Part shown: positions 33,609 through 42,089 of the stretch, in pieces | How the letters are laid out: the number at the start of each line of letters is the position of its first letter | Position numbering within the stretch: the stretch's first letter is position 1 | DNA from: Aerobium sp039839275 | GTDB taxonomy: Bacteria; Pseudomonadota; Alphaproteobacteria; Rhizobiales; Rhizobiaceae | Length of the DNA stretch: 64,000 bases | NCBI RefSeq assembly: GCF_039839275.1 | Contig: NZ_JBDOQP010000001.1 | Location: forward strand, 62,001-126,000 | Direction of reading: 5' to 3' | Position numbers and translations under genes: made by a program | The notes under the pieces: model-generated | Database searches by the model: none | The model's input: only the letters and a program-made list of their open reading frames with translations | What the model was told of the DNA's origin: nothing

Positions 33609-35585
33609 TTGGCGCAAGCTGCGACCTCGCTCGACACGTTTCCGAAATATCTGCTGCTCAATGCGCAGCGCTTTCGCGATCGCCCCGCCATGCGCCACAA
33701 GGACCATGGCATATGGCAAAGCTGGAGCTGGGCGGAACAGCTCGATGAAATCCGCGCATTCGCCGTCGGGCTCGAGGAGCTCGGCTTTGCGCGTGGCGAC
33801 AAGGTTGCCGTGGTCGGCGCAAACCGGCCGCGCCTGTACTGGACCTTCGCGGCGGTACAGTCGCTGGGGGGCGTGCCGGTGCCCGTCTATGCGGATGCGG
33901 TTGCCGAGGAGATGGCCTATGTGCTCGACCACGCCGGCGTCCGCTTCGCAATCGTTCAGGACCAGGAGCAGGTCGACAAATTGCGTACCTTCAAGGATAC
34001 AATTCCGGCGCTGACGGAGTTGATCTACGACGAGCCGCGTGGGCTTATCGACTATCCGAAAGAGGGGCTGCGGGCGTTCACCGAGGTGCAGGAAGCCGGT
34101 CGCGCCGCCATGTCGGCAGATCCGGACCGAACCACGCGCTGGGAAAACGCCATCGGCGAGGGCAGCGGCGACGACGTGTCGATCATGCTCTACACGTCCG
34201 GCACCACCGGCCGCTCCAAGGGTGTGATGATCACCGGTAAGGCTGCGGTCTCGGCGGCCGTCGACACAGTCCAGTTCGACAGTCTCACCGAAAAGGACAG
34301 CGTTCTCGCCTATCTGCCGCTCGCGTGGGTCGGCGACCATTACCTCAATTATGCGCAAGGCTACATTTCCGGCTTCTGCATGAACTGCCCGGAAAGCCAG
34401 CAGACGGTGCCGCAGGACCTGCGCGAGATCGGGCCGACTTTCTATTTCGCGCCGCCCCGCGTCTTCGAGGGTCTGCTGACCAGCGTCACGATTCGCATGG
34501 AGGATGCGGGCCGGCTCAAGAAGTGGATCTTCCGGCACTTCATTGAGGTCGCGCGCAAGCACGGCCAGGCGATCCTGGAAAAACGCCCCGTGCCGTTTAC
34601 CGGGCGGCTTGCCTATGCCATCGGGGAAATTCTGCTCTATGGGCCTTTGAAGAACGTGCTCGGCATGTCGAACATACGCGTCGCCTATACCGCCGGTGAG
34701 GCCATCGGCTCCGACCTGTTCTCGTTCTTCCGGTCGCTCGGCATCAATCTCAAGCAGCTCTACGGCCAGACTGAGGCCTTTCTGTACGTGACGGTGCAAA
34801 AGGACGGCCACGTGCGGTCCGACACGGTCGGCCCCGCGGCGCCCAATGTCGACATCAGGATCGCCGACAATGGAGAGGTCCAGTTCCGATCGCCAGGCAT
34901 GTTCACCGGCTACTACAAGGAAGAGGAGAAGACGGCTGAGGCGCTGACCGAGGACGGCTATGTGATGACCGGCGACGCCGGCTTCTTCGACAGCGACGGC
35001 CAGCTCAAGATCATCGATCGCGCCAAGGATGTCGGGAAACTCACCGACGGCTCGCTGTTCGCGCCGAAATACATCGAGAACATGCTGAAGTTCTTCCCGA
35101 ACATAAAGGAGGCCGTGGCCTTCGGTCACGGAAGGGACTTCGCCGCCGCATTTCTCAACATCGACCTGACGGCAGTCGGCAATTGGGCGGAGCGCAACAA
35201 CATCTCCTATGCCTCCTACCAAGAACTGGCGGGCCATCGGCAGGTCTACGAGATGATCGCCAGGAACGTCGACGAGACCAACCGCCGGCTCGCCAAGGAG
35301 CCGATGATGGCCGGTGCCCAGATCAAGCGGTTCCTGATCCTTCACAAGGAACTCGATGCCGACGATGGCGAACTGACCAGAACCCAGAAGGTGCGCCGGT
35401 CGTTCGTCGCAGAACGCTACGCGGACCTCATCGAGGCGCTTTACGACGGCTCCACCGAAAGGTTCGTTTCCACGGAGGTGACGTTCGAGGACGGCCGCAA
35501 GGGCAAGATCAGCGCCACGGTCAGGATCGTTGACGCCCAGGTGCACGGCGCGGGCGGTGGCTTGCTGCGAGAGGCGGCCGAATGA
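33609..35585 (+). CDS. Long-chain-type acyl-CoA synthetase (AMP-forming)
   Basis: 658 residues from a TTG start at 33609 with GGGAGGA 7 bases upstream. AMP-binding motif LYTSGTTGRSKG near 193-205, the YGQTEA adenylate motif near 392, TGDAGFFDSDGQLKIIDRAKD near 455 and a C-terminal lysine region. The FACS-type length and the PLAWVGDH helix suggest a fatty or aromatic acid substrate. It is the first gene of an operon whose remaining members form an ABC importer (ATGA overlap with the next gene), so imported acids are probably converted to CoA esters directly. Homologous operons exist in other proteobacteria with unknown ligand. Confidence 0.88.
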   Translation: MAQAATSLDTFPKYLLLNAQRFRDRPAMRHKDHGIWQSWSWAEQLDEIRAFAVGLEELGFARGDKVAVVGANRPRLYWTFAAVQSLGGVPVPVYADAVAEEMAYVLDHAGVRFAIVQDQEQVDKLRTFKDTIPALTELIYDEPRGLIDYPKEGLRAFTEVQEAGRAAMSADPDRTTRWENAIGEGSGDDVSIMLYTSGTTGRSKGVMITGKAAVSAAVDTVQFDSLTEKDSVLAYLPLAWVGDHYLNYAQGYISGFCMNCPESQQTVPQDLREIGPTFYFAPPRVFEGLLTSVTIRMEDAGRLKKWIFRHFIEVARKHGQAILEKRPVPFTGRLAYAIGEILLYGPLKNVLGMSNIRVAYTAGEAIGSDLFSFFRSLGINLKQLYGQTEAFLYVTVQKDGHVRSDTVGPAAPNVDIRIADNGEVQFRSPGMFTGYYKEEEKTAEALTEDGYVMTGDAGFFDSDGQLKIIDRAKDVGKLTDGSLFAPKYIENMLKFFPNIKEAVAFGHGRDFAAAFLNIDLTAVGNWAERNNISYASYQELAGHRQVYEMIARNVDETNRRLAKEPMMAGAQIKRFLILHKELDADDGELTRTQKVRRSFVAERYADLIEALYDGSTERFVSTEVTFEDGRKGKISATVRIVDAQVHGAGGGLLREAAE

Positions 35586-36403
35586 CCCAGCATATGGCTC
35601 CCGACCGGTTTGCGACGGATGACGGTATCGCCAGTGGCGACGTGCTTCTCAAGGTCGACAACGTCTCGCTGGCCTTTGGCGGCGTCAAGGCGATCACCGA
35701 CATCTCCTTCGATATCCGCAAGGGTGAGATTCGTGCGATCATCGGCCCCAACGGCGCCGGCAAGACGTCGATGCTGAACGTCATCAACGGCTTCTACACG
35801 CCGCAGCAGGGCATCATCACGTTCCGTGGCAAGCGACGCCGTGCGATGAAGCCGCACCATGCGGTCAAGCAGGGCATCGCCCGCACGTTCCAGAACGTCG
35901 CTCTCTTCAAGGGAATGACGACCCTGGAGAACATCATGGCGGGCCGCTCGGTGCACATGCACCGGAACATTCTCTGGCAGATGCTTTGGCACGGCCCGGC
36001 GCTGCGCGAGGAGATCGAGCATCGCGAGAAGGTGGAGGAAATCATCGATTTCCTGGAGATCGAGCACATCCGGCGCACGCCGGTGGGCAAGCTTCCCTAC
36101 GGACTGCAGAAGCGCGTCGAACTCGGCCGGGCGTTGGCGATGGAGCCGTCCCTGCTGCTCCTCGATGAGCCGATGGCCGGCATGAACCTCGAAGAAAAAG
36201 AGGACATGAGCCGCTTCATCATCGACGTGAACCAGCAGCGGGGCACGACCATCGCACTCATCGAACATGACATGGGCGTGGTGATGGACCTTTCGGATCG
36301 CGTCGTCGTTCTCGACTACGGCAAAAAGATTGCCGACGGAGAGCCGGATCAGGTGAAGAGCGACAAAGCCGTTATCGATGCCTATCTTGGCGTGCCTCAC
36401 TGA
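35582..36403 (+). CDS. ABC transporter ATP-binding protein (LivG type)
   Basis: 273 residues. Walker A GPNGAGKTS near 56-64, Q-loop FQNVALF, a signature LPYGLQKRVELGRAL (a variant of LSGGQ, common in this family) and Walker B LLLLDEPMAGM, then the H-loop EHDMG. Branched-chain-amino-acid-type importers use two ATPases, LivG and LivF; the second is at 40.1 kb. It overlaps the ligase gene by four bases, so expression is coupled. A 17-residue extension precedes the core. Confidence 0.92.
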   Translation: MTQHMAPDRFATDDGIASGDVLLKVDNVSLAFGGVKAITDISFDIRKGEIRAIIGPNGAGKTSMLNVINGFYTPQQGIITFRGKRRRAMKPHHAVKQGIARTFQNVALFKGMTTLENIMAGRSVHMHRNILWQMLWHGPALREEIEHREKVEEIIDFLEIEHIRRTPVGKLPYGLQKRVELGRALAMEPSLLLLDEPMAGMNLEEKEDMSRFIIDVNQQRGTTIALIEHDMGVVMDLSDRVVVLDYGKKIADGEPDQVKSDKAVIDAYLGVPH

Positions 36404-36418
36404 TGGAAAGGAATCATC

Positions 36419-36562
36419 ATGGAATTCGTACCGCTTACACCACTGATCTCGCTGATCGCCGGCGTGCTCATTCTCATCGTACCGCGCCTGCTCAACTACA
36501 TCGTGGCGATCTACCTGATCATCATCGGTCTCGTCGGGCTGTTCCCGCAACTGGCCGGCTGA
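36419..36562 (+). CDS. 47-residue DUF3096-like membrane micro-protein
   Basis: The peptide starts MEFVPLTPLISLIAGVLILI and ends GLFPQLAG; two hydrophobic helices are split by PRLLNY. This matches the DUF3096 pattern as I remember it, a small membrane protein of unknown function. AAAGGA precedes the ATG at a good distance, and it lies 15 bases after the LivG-type gene and 37 before the first permease gene, so it is part of the operon. It is too short for most automatic ORF calls. Confidence 0.75.
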   Translation: MEFVPLTPLISLIAGVLILIVPRLLNYIVAIYLIIIGLVGLFPQLAG

Positions 36563-36599
36563 TCGCCGGATCGGCTCAAGCATAGGGGGACGCCGGAGC

Positions 36600-37559
36600 A
36601 TGGACTTTCTGCATTCGATCCTGATCAAGCCCTTCGTGGACATGGCCGCTGCGCCGGACTTCCTGCTTCAGGTGCTTTGGGAGGGAGCAGTGTCCGGCGT
36701 CCTCTATTCGCTGATCGCGCTCGGCTTCGTGCTTATCTTCAAATCCTCGCGCATCTTCAATTTCGCGCAAGGCATCATGGTGGTCTTCGCCGCCCTCACG
36801 CTGATCGGCTTTCACGCCAGTGGGGTACCTGCGCTGCTGGCCGTGCCGCTTACCCTCGTCGTGATGTATGTGCTGGCGATGAGTATCGAGAGGCTCGTGC
36901 TCCGGCCGTTGGTGAACCAGCCGGACATCATCCTGTTCATGGCGACGATCGGCATCACACTGTTCCTCGTGGGCCTTGGCGAGATCATCTTCGGCGGCGA
37001 GAACAAGCGGATGATCACCGAGGAACTCGGCATCCCCACCGGCAGCTTCGCCTTCGAGCCGTTCGGCGGGTTCCTGCTGCTTGAGCAGAAGGACGTCACG
37101 GCAGTGGTCGGTGCGGTCGTCCTGGTCGTCGCGCTGCTGGTCTTCCTCAACAAATCGAAGATGGGGCGTGCCATCCGCGCGCTCGGCGACGACCATCAGG
37201 CGGCCCTTTCGGTCGGCATTTCGCTGTCCACCATCTGGGTGCTGGTCTGGTTCATCGCCGGCGTGGTCGCGTTGATGACGGGCATCGCCTGGGGCGCGCG
37301 CGCCGGTGTGTCGTTCGCACTGGAAGTCATCGCCTACAAGGCCCTGCCGGTGTTGATGCTCGGCGGGCTGGAATCCGTGTCCGGGGCGATCATCGGCGGA
37401 CTTGCGATCGGCATCCTGGAGAAGCTGTTCGAGATCTACTGGGGCCAGCCGCTGCTCGGTGGCAATACCGAGAGCTGGTTCGCCTACGTCTTCGCGCTGA
37501 TGGTGCTGCTGTTCCGGCCGCAGGGCCTTTTCGGCGAAAAGATCATCGAGCGCGTGTGA
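36600..37559 (+). CDS. ABC transporter permease (LivH type)
   Basis: 319 residues with eight or so hydrophobic helices, typical of the LivH branch (ALGFVLIFKSSRIFNFAQG at about 40-58, the conserved N-F-A-Q-G signature; GRAIRALGDDHQAALSVGI as the cytoplasmic EAA-like coupling loop). It forms the translocation path with the LivM-type protein 10 bases downstream. The family imports branched-chain amino acids, urea, amides and aromatic acids. Confidence 0.92.
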   Translation: MDFLHSILIKPFVDMAAAPDFLLQVLWEGAVSGVLYSLIALGFVLIFKSSRIFNFAQGIMVVFAALTLIGFHASGVPALLAVPLTLVVMYVLAMSIERLVLRPLVNQPDIILFMATIGITLFLVGLGEIIFGGENKRMITEELGIPTGSFAFEPFGGFLLLEQKDVTAVVGAVVLVVALLVFLNKSKMGRAIRALGDDHQAALSVGISLSTIWVLVWFIAGVVALMTGIAWGARAGVSFALEVIAYKALPVLMLGGLESVSGAIIGGLAIGILEKLFEIYWGQPLLGGNTESWFAYVFALMVLLFRPQGLFGEKIIERV

Positions 37560-37569
37560 GGAACGGTCC

Positions 37570-38646
37570 ATGCTTTATCGTGTCGCCGGCCAGTTCAAGA
37601 CCAGCTACCAAGCCGACTTCGCCCTCTTTCCCGTCAGGCAGGATGCGTGGCTGCTGGGCTTCATCCTGGTGCTCGCCTTCGTCGTGTTTCCGCTGACCGC
37701 GAACGAGTTCGTGTTCCGCGCCTTGCTGATCCCGGTGCTGATCTATTCGCTGGCGGCGCTCGGCCTCAACATATTGACCGGCTATGCGGGCCAGCTCTCG
37801 CTTGGCACCGGCGCGTTCATGGGCGTCGGCGCCTATGCGTGCTACAAGCTGATGACGATCTTTCCCGAACTCAACCTGTTCGTCGCGATCCTGATGTCCG
37901 GCTTCGTCTCGGCATCGGTGGGCGTGATGTTCGGACTGCCGTCGCTTCGGATCAAGGGGTTCTACCTCGCCATCGCGACGCTCGCGGCGCAGTTCTTCCT
38001 TGTCTGGCTCTTCCAGAAGTGGGGGTGGCTCTACAATTACTCTGCGTCCGGCGCGATCCAGGTGCCCAATATCAGCATTCTCGGCATCGATTTCGCCGGC
38101 CCGACCGCGCCGGCCATCAACCAGTATTTCTTCGTCCTCGTCATGGTGACGCTGATCACGATCGCGGCGATCAATCTGACGCGGGGGCGCATCGGCCGCC
38201 AGTGGAAGGCCGTTCGCGACATGGACATCGCGGCCGAACTGGTCGGGATCAACCTCATGAAGGCGAAGCTGCTGGCGTTCTTCGTCTCGTCCTACATCGT
38301 CGGCGTGGCCGGCGCGCTGTTCGTCTTCCTCTGGCGCGGTGCGGCGGAAGCGAATCTTTTCGACATTCCGCTGTCCTTCCGCGTGCTTTTCATCGCCATC
38401 ATCGGCGGCCTCGGGTCGATCCTCGGCAACTATCTTGGCGCGATCCTGATCGTGGCGCTGCCGGTGATCATCAGCGGCGTTCCGGCGGCACTCGGGCTGC
38501 CGCTGACGCCGGCGACCGTCGATCACCTCAACATCATGAGCATCGGTGCTCTCATCATACTGTTCCTGATCCTCGAGCCGCATGGCCTGGCACGGTTCTG
38601 GGCGGTGGCGCGGGAGAAGCTGATCATCTGGCCATTCCCGCACTGA
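37570..38646 (+). CDS. ABC transporter permease (LivM type)
   Basis: 358 residues, about ten hydrophobic helices. The LivM signatures GLNILTGYAGQLSLGTGAFMGVGAY and the coupling loop GRQWKAVRDMDIAAELVGIN are present. The N-terminal 30 residues are soluble. Unlike some LivM proteins it has no fused ATPase domain. It pairs with the LivH-type permease and the two ATPases in the same operon. Confidence 0.92.
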   Translation: MLYRVAGQFKTSYQADFALFPVRQDAWLLGFILVLAFVVFPLTANEFVFRALLIPVLIYSLAALGLNILTGYAGQLSLGTGAFMGVGAYACYKLMTIFPELNLFVAILMSGFVSASVGVMFGLPSLRIKGFYLAIATLAAQFFLVWLFQKWGWLYNYSASGAIQVPNISILGIDFAGPTAPAINQYFFVLVMVTLITIAAINLTRGRIGRQWKAVRDMDIAAELVGINLMKAKLLAFFVSSYIVGVAGALFVFLWRGAAEANLFDIPLSFRVLFIAIIGGLGSILGNYLGAILIVALPVIISGVPAALGLPLTPATVDHLNIMSIGALIILFLILEPHGLARFWAVAREKLIIWPFPH

Positions 38647-38697
38647 ACGGGATGCAATGGAGGAAGGTCTGGGCAACCAGGCCCAATGGAGGAGAGA

Positions 38698-40011
38698 ATG
38701 AAAAAACTGATTGCCAATGCACTGCTTTCGGCGACCATCCTGGCAGGGCTGTGCCTGCCCGCCGCAGCGCAGGACACGCTCAACCTGCCGAACATGTCCT
38801 ATCGCACGGGGCCGTTCGCCGCGACGGGCACGCCGCACCAGAACGGGCAGCTCGACTACATGACGATGCTTAACGAGCGCGACGGCGGCATCAACGGTGT
38901 CCGCATCGCGTTCGACGAATGCGAAACCGCCTACAATACCGAGAAGGGCGTCGAGTGTTACGAACGGCTCAAAGCGGACGGAGCGCTCGTCACCCAACCA
39001 TGGTCGACCGGCATCACACTGCAGGTTCTGCCACGCACAAACGTCGATGAAATTCCGCTCTACGGCCCGAGCTACGGCTTCTCGGCCATGCAGGACGGCA
39101 AGACGTTCAAATGGGCCTTCAATGCGCCGACCTCCTACTGGGATGGCGCCTCGATGATCATGAACGCGCTTTCCGAAGGCGATCTCGACAGCATGAACGG
39201 CAAGAAGATCGCGTTCCTGCATCTCGATCACCCCTATGGCAAGGAGCCGATTCCGCTCTTCGAAAAGCTCTCGGAACAGCACGGCTTCGCCTTCCTGCCG
39301 ATCCCGGTCGGCCTGACGGAGATGCAGAACCAGTCCGCACAGTGGCTGCAGATCCGCCGCGAGCGTCCCGACTATGTCATCATGTGGGGCTGGGGTGCGA
39401 TGAATGCCGGCGCGATCACAGAGGCGGTCAAGACGCGCTATCCCATGGAGCAGTTCGTCAGCGTCTGGTGGGGCGCGCACAATCCCGACCTGAAGCTCGT
39501 GGGAGCTGACGGCAAGGGCTACCGCGCGCTGAGCTGGAACTTCACCGATTCGAACGCGCCAGTCATGCAGGACATCAAGAAGCATGTCGTTGACGCCGGA
39601 AAATCGCAAATCGACCAGGCAAGTGGCGAATTCGACAGCATGGCCTACCAGCGCGGCGTGCTCATGTCGGTGATCCTGGCGGAGGCCGTTCGCGCGGCAC
39701 AGGACCATGCCGGCACGCCGACCATCGACCAGGAACAGCTTCGCTGGGGTCTGGAAAACGTCAACATGGATGAGGCGCGTCTCAAGGAGCTCGGCGTCGA
39801 AGGCATGATGGGGCCGCTCAAGACCACTTGCGCCAACCATACCGGCAATGCCGGCGCGTGGATGGTGGAGTGGAACGGTGAGGAGTTCGTCAAGGTCTCC
39901 GACCTGCTGAGCGCCGACCGTGAGCTGATCGATCCGCTGGTCGAGGAAGAGGCGGCGAAATACGCCGCGGCCAATGCTCCCTGGCCGATGAACGACGAAT
40001 GCAGCATGTGA
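38698..40011 (+). CDS. ABC transporter periplasmic binding protein (LivJ-like)
   Basis: 437 residues from the ATG at 38698 (GGAGGAGAG upstream). The signal peptide is MKKLIANALLSATILAGLCL ending at AAAQ. A type I periplasmic binding fold with FAATGTPHQNGQLDYMTMLNERDGG and DECETAYNTEKGVECYERL near 70-100. The longer-than-usual length (about 360 is common) fits the subfamily linked to acyl-CoA ligases, which bind aromatic or aliphatic acids. The ligand cannot be read from sequence. A GAAA-loop hairpin follows the stop. Confidence 0.9.
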   Translation: MKKLIANALLSATILAGLCLPAAAQDTLNLPNMSYRTGPFAATGTPHQNGQLDYMTMLNERDGGINGVRIAFDECETAYNTEKGVECYERLKADGALVTQPWSTGITLQVLPRTNVDEIPLYGPSYGFSAMQDGKTFKWAFNAPTSYWDGASMIMNALSEGDLDSMNGKKIAFLHLDHPYGKEPIPLFEKLSEQHGFAFLPIPVGLTEMQNQSAQWLQIRRERPDYVIMWGWGAMNAGAITEAVKTRYPMEQFVSVWWGAHNPDLKLVGADGKGYRALSWNFTDSNAPVMQDIKKHVVDAGKSQIDQASGEFDSMAYQRGVLMSVILAEAVRAAQDHAGTPTIDQEQLRWGLENVNMDEARLKELGVEGMMGPLKTTCANHTGNAGAWMVEWNGEEFVKVSDLLSADRELIDPLVEEEAAKYAAANAPWPMNDECSM

Positions 40012-40027
40012 AGCTGGGCGTCTATTA

Positions 40028-40051
40028 CCCCTTCCCGGAAACGGGGAGGGG
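40028..40051 (+). promoter_or_regulatory. GAAA-tetraloop hairpin between binding-protein and ATPase genes
   Basis: CCCCTTCCCG-GAAA-CGGGGAGGGG: a 10-pair stem (one G-T) closed by a GNRA-type tetraloop, with no T run after it. Stable hairpins at this place in binding-protein operons protect the upstream mRNA from decay and raise binding protein over membrane subunits. The function is inferred; the structure is read directly. Confidence 0.6.
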
Positions 40052-40072
40052 CCTTGCCCCGCCGGAGATATG

Positions 40073-40906
40073 ATGAGCGATCCAGCCCCCAAGCCTGACG
40101 CCGCCGACAACATCCTTTCGGTCAACAGCATCGAAGTGATCTACGATCACGTCATACTGGTGCTCAAGGGCGTGTCGCTGTCTGTGCCGCGCGGCGGAAT
40201 CACTGCGCTGCTGGGTGCCAATGGTGCCGGCAAGACGACGACGCTCAAGGCGATCTCCAACCTGCTGCACGCCGAGCGCGGAGAGGTGACGAAGGGCACG
40301 ATCGTCTTCGAGGGCGACCAGGTCCAGTCCCTGTCGCCCAACGAGCTGGTGCGTCGCGGCTGCATCCAGGTGATGGAAGGGCGGCATTGCTTCGGCCATC
40401 TCTCGGTCGAGGACAATCTGATGACCGGCGCCTATACGCGTCGCGACGGCAATGCCGCGATCCGCGCAGACCTCGACCTGGTCTACGAGTACTTCCCCCG
40501 CCTCAAGGTGCGGCGGAGCAGTCAGGCCGGCTACACGTCGGGCGGCGAACAGCAGATGACGGCCATCGGTCGGGCACTGATGAGCCGTCCTAAGATGATC
40601 CTGCTCGACGAGCCTTCCATGGGACTTGCGCCGCAACTGGTGGAGGAAATCTTTGAGATAGTGAGGAAGCTCAACGAGGAGCAGGGCGTCTCTTTCCTGC
40701 TTGCGGAGCAGAACACCAATATCGCCCTGCGTTATGCCAAGTATGGCTATATCCTGGAATCCGGGCGCATCGTGCTCGACGGTGAAGCGAGCGCATTGCG
40801 CGAGAACGAAGACGTCAAGGAATTTTACCTCGGCGTTGGCGGCGAAGGGCGACGCTCCTTCAAGGAGGTCAAGCACTACAAGCGTCGCAAGCGCTGGCTG
40901 GCCTGA
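40073..40906 (+). CDS. ABC transporter ATP-binding protein (LivF type)
   Basis: 277 residues from the ATG at 40073 (a doubled ATG; the first at 40070 is too close to GGAG). Walker A GANGAGKTT near 47-55, signature TSGGEQQMTAIGRAL and Walker B MILLDEPSMGL, followed by LLAEQN, the LivF-type switch. The C-terminus ends with a lysine/arginine-rich tail (FKEVKHYKRRKRWLA) longer than usual. It completes the seven-gene operon that begins with the acyl-CoA synthetase. Confidence 0.92.
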   Translation: MSDPAPKPDAADNILSVNSIEVIYDHVILVLKGVSLSVPRGGITALLGANGAGKTTTLKAISNLLHAERGEVTKGTIVFEGDQVQSLSPNELVRRGCIQVMEGRHCFGHLSVEDNLMTGAYTRRDGNAAIRADLDLVYEYFPRLKVRRSSQAGYTSGGEQQMTAIGRALMSRPKMILLDEPSMGLAPQLVEEIFEIVRKLNEEQGVSFLLAEQNTNIALRYAKYGYILESGRIVLDGEASALRENEDVKEFYLGVGGEGRRSFKEVKHYKRRKRWLA

Positions 40907-40909
40907 GCA

Positions 40910-41551
40910 TTACCAATTGTAGCTGTAGGTCGCGCGAAGATATCCCTTGCGCGCTTTTGAACGCGGCTTCTCCAGCGTCGCCGAAAGCTCGATGCCGTCG
41001 AGTAGCGGTTGTTTGACGGCGATTGTCGTCACCCATTTCTGCCGGTCCCTGCGCGTGGCGGTGGCATGGAACTCGGTACGCGCGCGCGGCAGGGCAAAGT
41101 GAATGCTTTGCAGTTCCTGCACATGCGGCTGCCGGTCGCCCTGGGGCTGATAGTCGATCGCCAGTTCCTGGCGCAGCTCTGCGTCGAATGATGACAGGCT
41201 GAACGTGAAGCTGTTGGTCAATGCAAGACGGCGATTGCCTTCGGCTCCTTCGACAGATGCATCCAGGCTCGTCGTGCGAATGTCACCGGGCTTGCTTCGC
41301 TCGGCCAGTTGGAGCGACCCCCACAGCGCTATGGGATCGTCGAAACTGCGTGGATCGGGGCCACGAAGATGGAACTCCGCCCCAATGCGTGATTCGATCG
41401 GTGTGGGAAGCCTGCTGCCGAGCCGCGCCGCGTAGGACGAATCGGACACCTTCGCCAATTCCCAGATCAGCGGGCGCTCGTCGGCGCGCGCTGCGGACAG
41501 GCAAATAGCCGTCAACGCGGCTGTGGCGGCAAGGAGCCGTTGAATACGCAT
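40910..41551 (-). CDS. Exported protein of unknown function, possible outer-membrane beta-barrel
   Basis: 213 residues from the ATG at 41551 (GGAAG upstream). Signal peptide MRIQRLLAATAALTAICLSA ending near ARA. The mature chain has alternating polar/hydrophobic stretches (LALTNSFTFSLSSFDAELRQ; EFHATATRRDRQKWVTTIAV; YLRATYSYNW) and ends in tryptophan after an aromatic pair, as many barrel proteins end in F or W. No family was recognised. It is convergent with the LivF-type gene (3 bases apart) and divergent from the oxidase subunit IV gene. Confidence 0.6.
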   Translation of the reverse strand: MRIQRLLAATAALTAICLSAARADERPLIWELAKVSDSSYAARLGSRLPTPIESRIGAEFHLRGPDPRSFDDPIALWGSLQLAERSKPGDIRTTSLDASVEGAEGNRRLALTNSFTFSLSSFDAELRQELAIDYQPQGDRQPHVQELQSIHFALPRARTEFHATATRRDRQKWVTTIAVKQPLLDGIELSATLEKPRSKARKGYLRATYSYNW

Positions 41552-41766
41552 CGGTCGCTTCCGGACGACATGGACGGTGGTCACCGATCATCTCAATCGG
41601 TTGCATTGCGTTATCAGCCAGCGCGCGCGCTGCCCAATCACGTTTTTTGACGGAAGCGATGGCCCGTTTTGTGATCGGCTTCCATATGCCGCGACAATAC
41701 TGCCATTGCCCTCGCGGCTCGATTTCGCTATCAGCGCAGCAGAGTTTTCCGGAGGGGATTCCGACG

Positions 41767-41994
41767 ATGGCTGACAATACTCCGACCGGTCCGGTCGAAC
41801 TGGGCGCCGAAATGGACTATCAGGAGCACGAGAAGACGTATTCGCTCTTCATCGGGCTCAGCAAATACGTCACGCTCTCGACAGTCGCGCTACTGATCGC
41901 GATGGCTTTCGGCTTTTTCACAAGCGCCGGCTTTTTCTCCGCGTTCATCCTCTTCGTGCTGATCAACCTGGTCGGCGCTTACCTGCTTCGCTGA
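41767..41994 (+). CDS. aa3-type cytochrome c oxidase subunit IV
   Basis: 75 residues from the ATG at 41767 (CCGGAGGGG upstream). A short polar N-terminus (EMDYQEHEKTYSLFIGLSKY) and two hydrophobic helices match the bacterial subunit IV (COX4_pro_2) family. The same small gene is found next to the transhydrogenase in rhizobia. It is thought to stabilise the aa3 oxidase. It lies 95 bases before pntAA; a terminator-like hairpin (42030-42044) is between. Confidence 0.85.
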   Translation: MADNTPTGPVELGAEMDYQEHEKTYSLFIGLSKYVTLSTVALLIAMAFGFFTSAGFFSAFILFVLINLVGAYLLR

Positions 41995-42029
41995 CGTTTC
42001 ACGTTCGCGTCGAGCACTGATCATCCAGG

Positions 42030-42047
42030 GCCCGCATTGCGGGCTTT
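42030..42047 (+). terminator. Weak terminator after oxidase subunit IV
   Basis: GCCCGC-ATT-GCGGGC followed by TTT, a 6-base GC stem with a short T run, 36 bases after the stop. Incomplete termination could let pntAA be read from the upstream promoter. Confidence 0.5.
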
Positions 42048-42089
42048 CGGTGTGTCGGGAGTGAGGTTCCATACGAAAGGATTTTGCCG

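Noticed and set aside
37543..40131. 862-residue minus-strand frame antisense to the ABC operon
   Set aside because: High-GC shadow frame opposite well-supported permease and binding-protein genes; arginine/histidine-rich with no domain.
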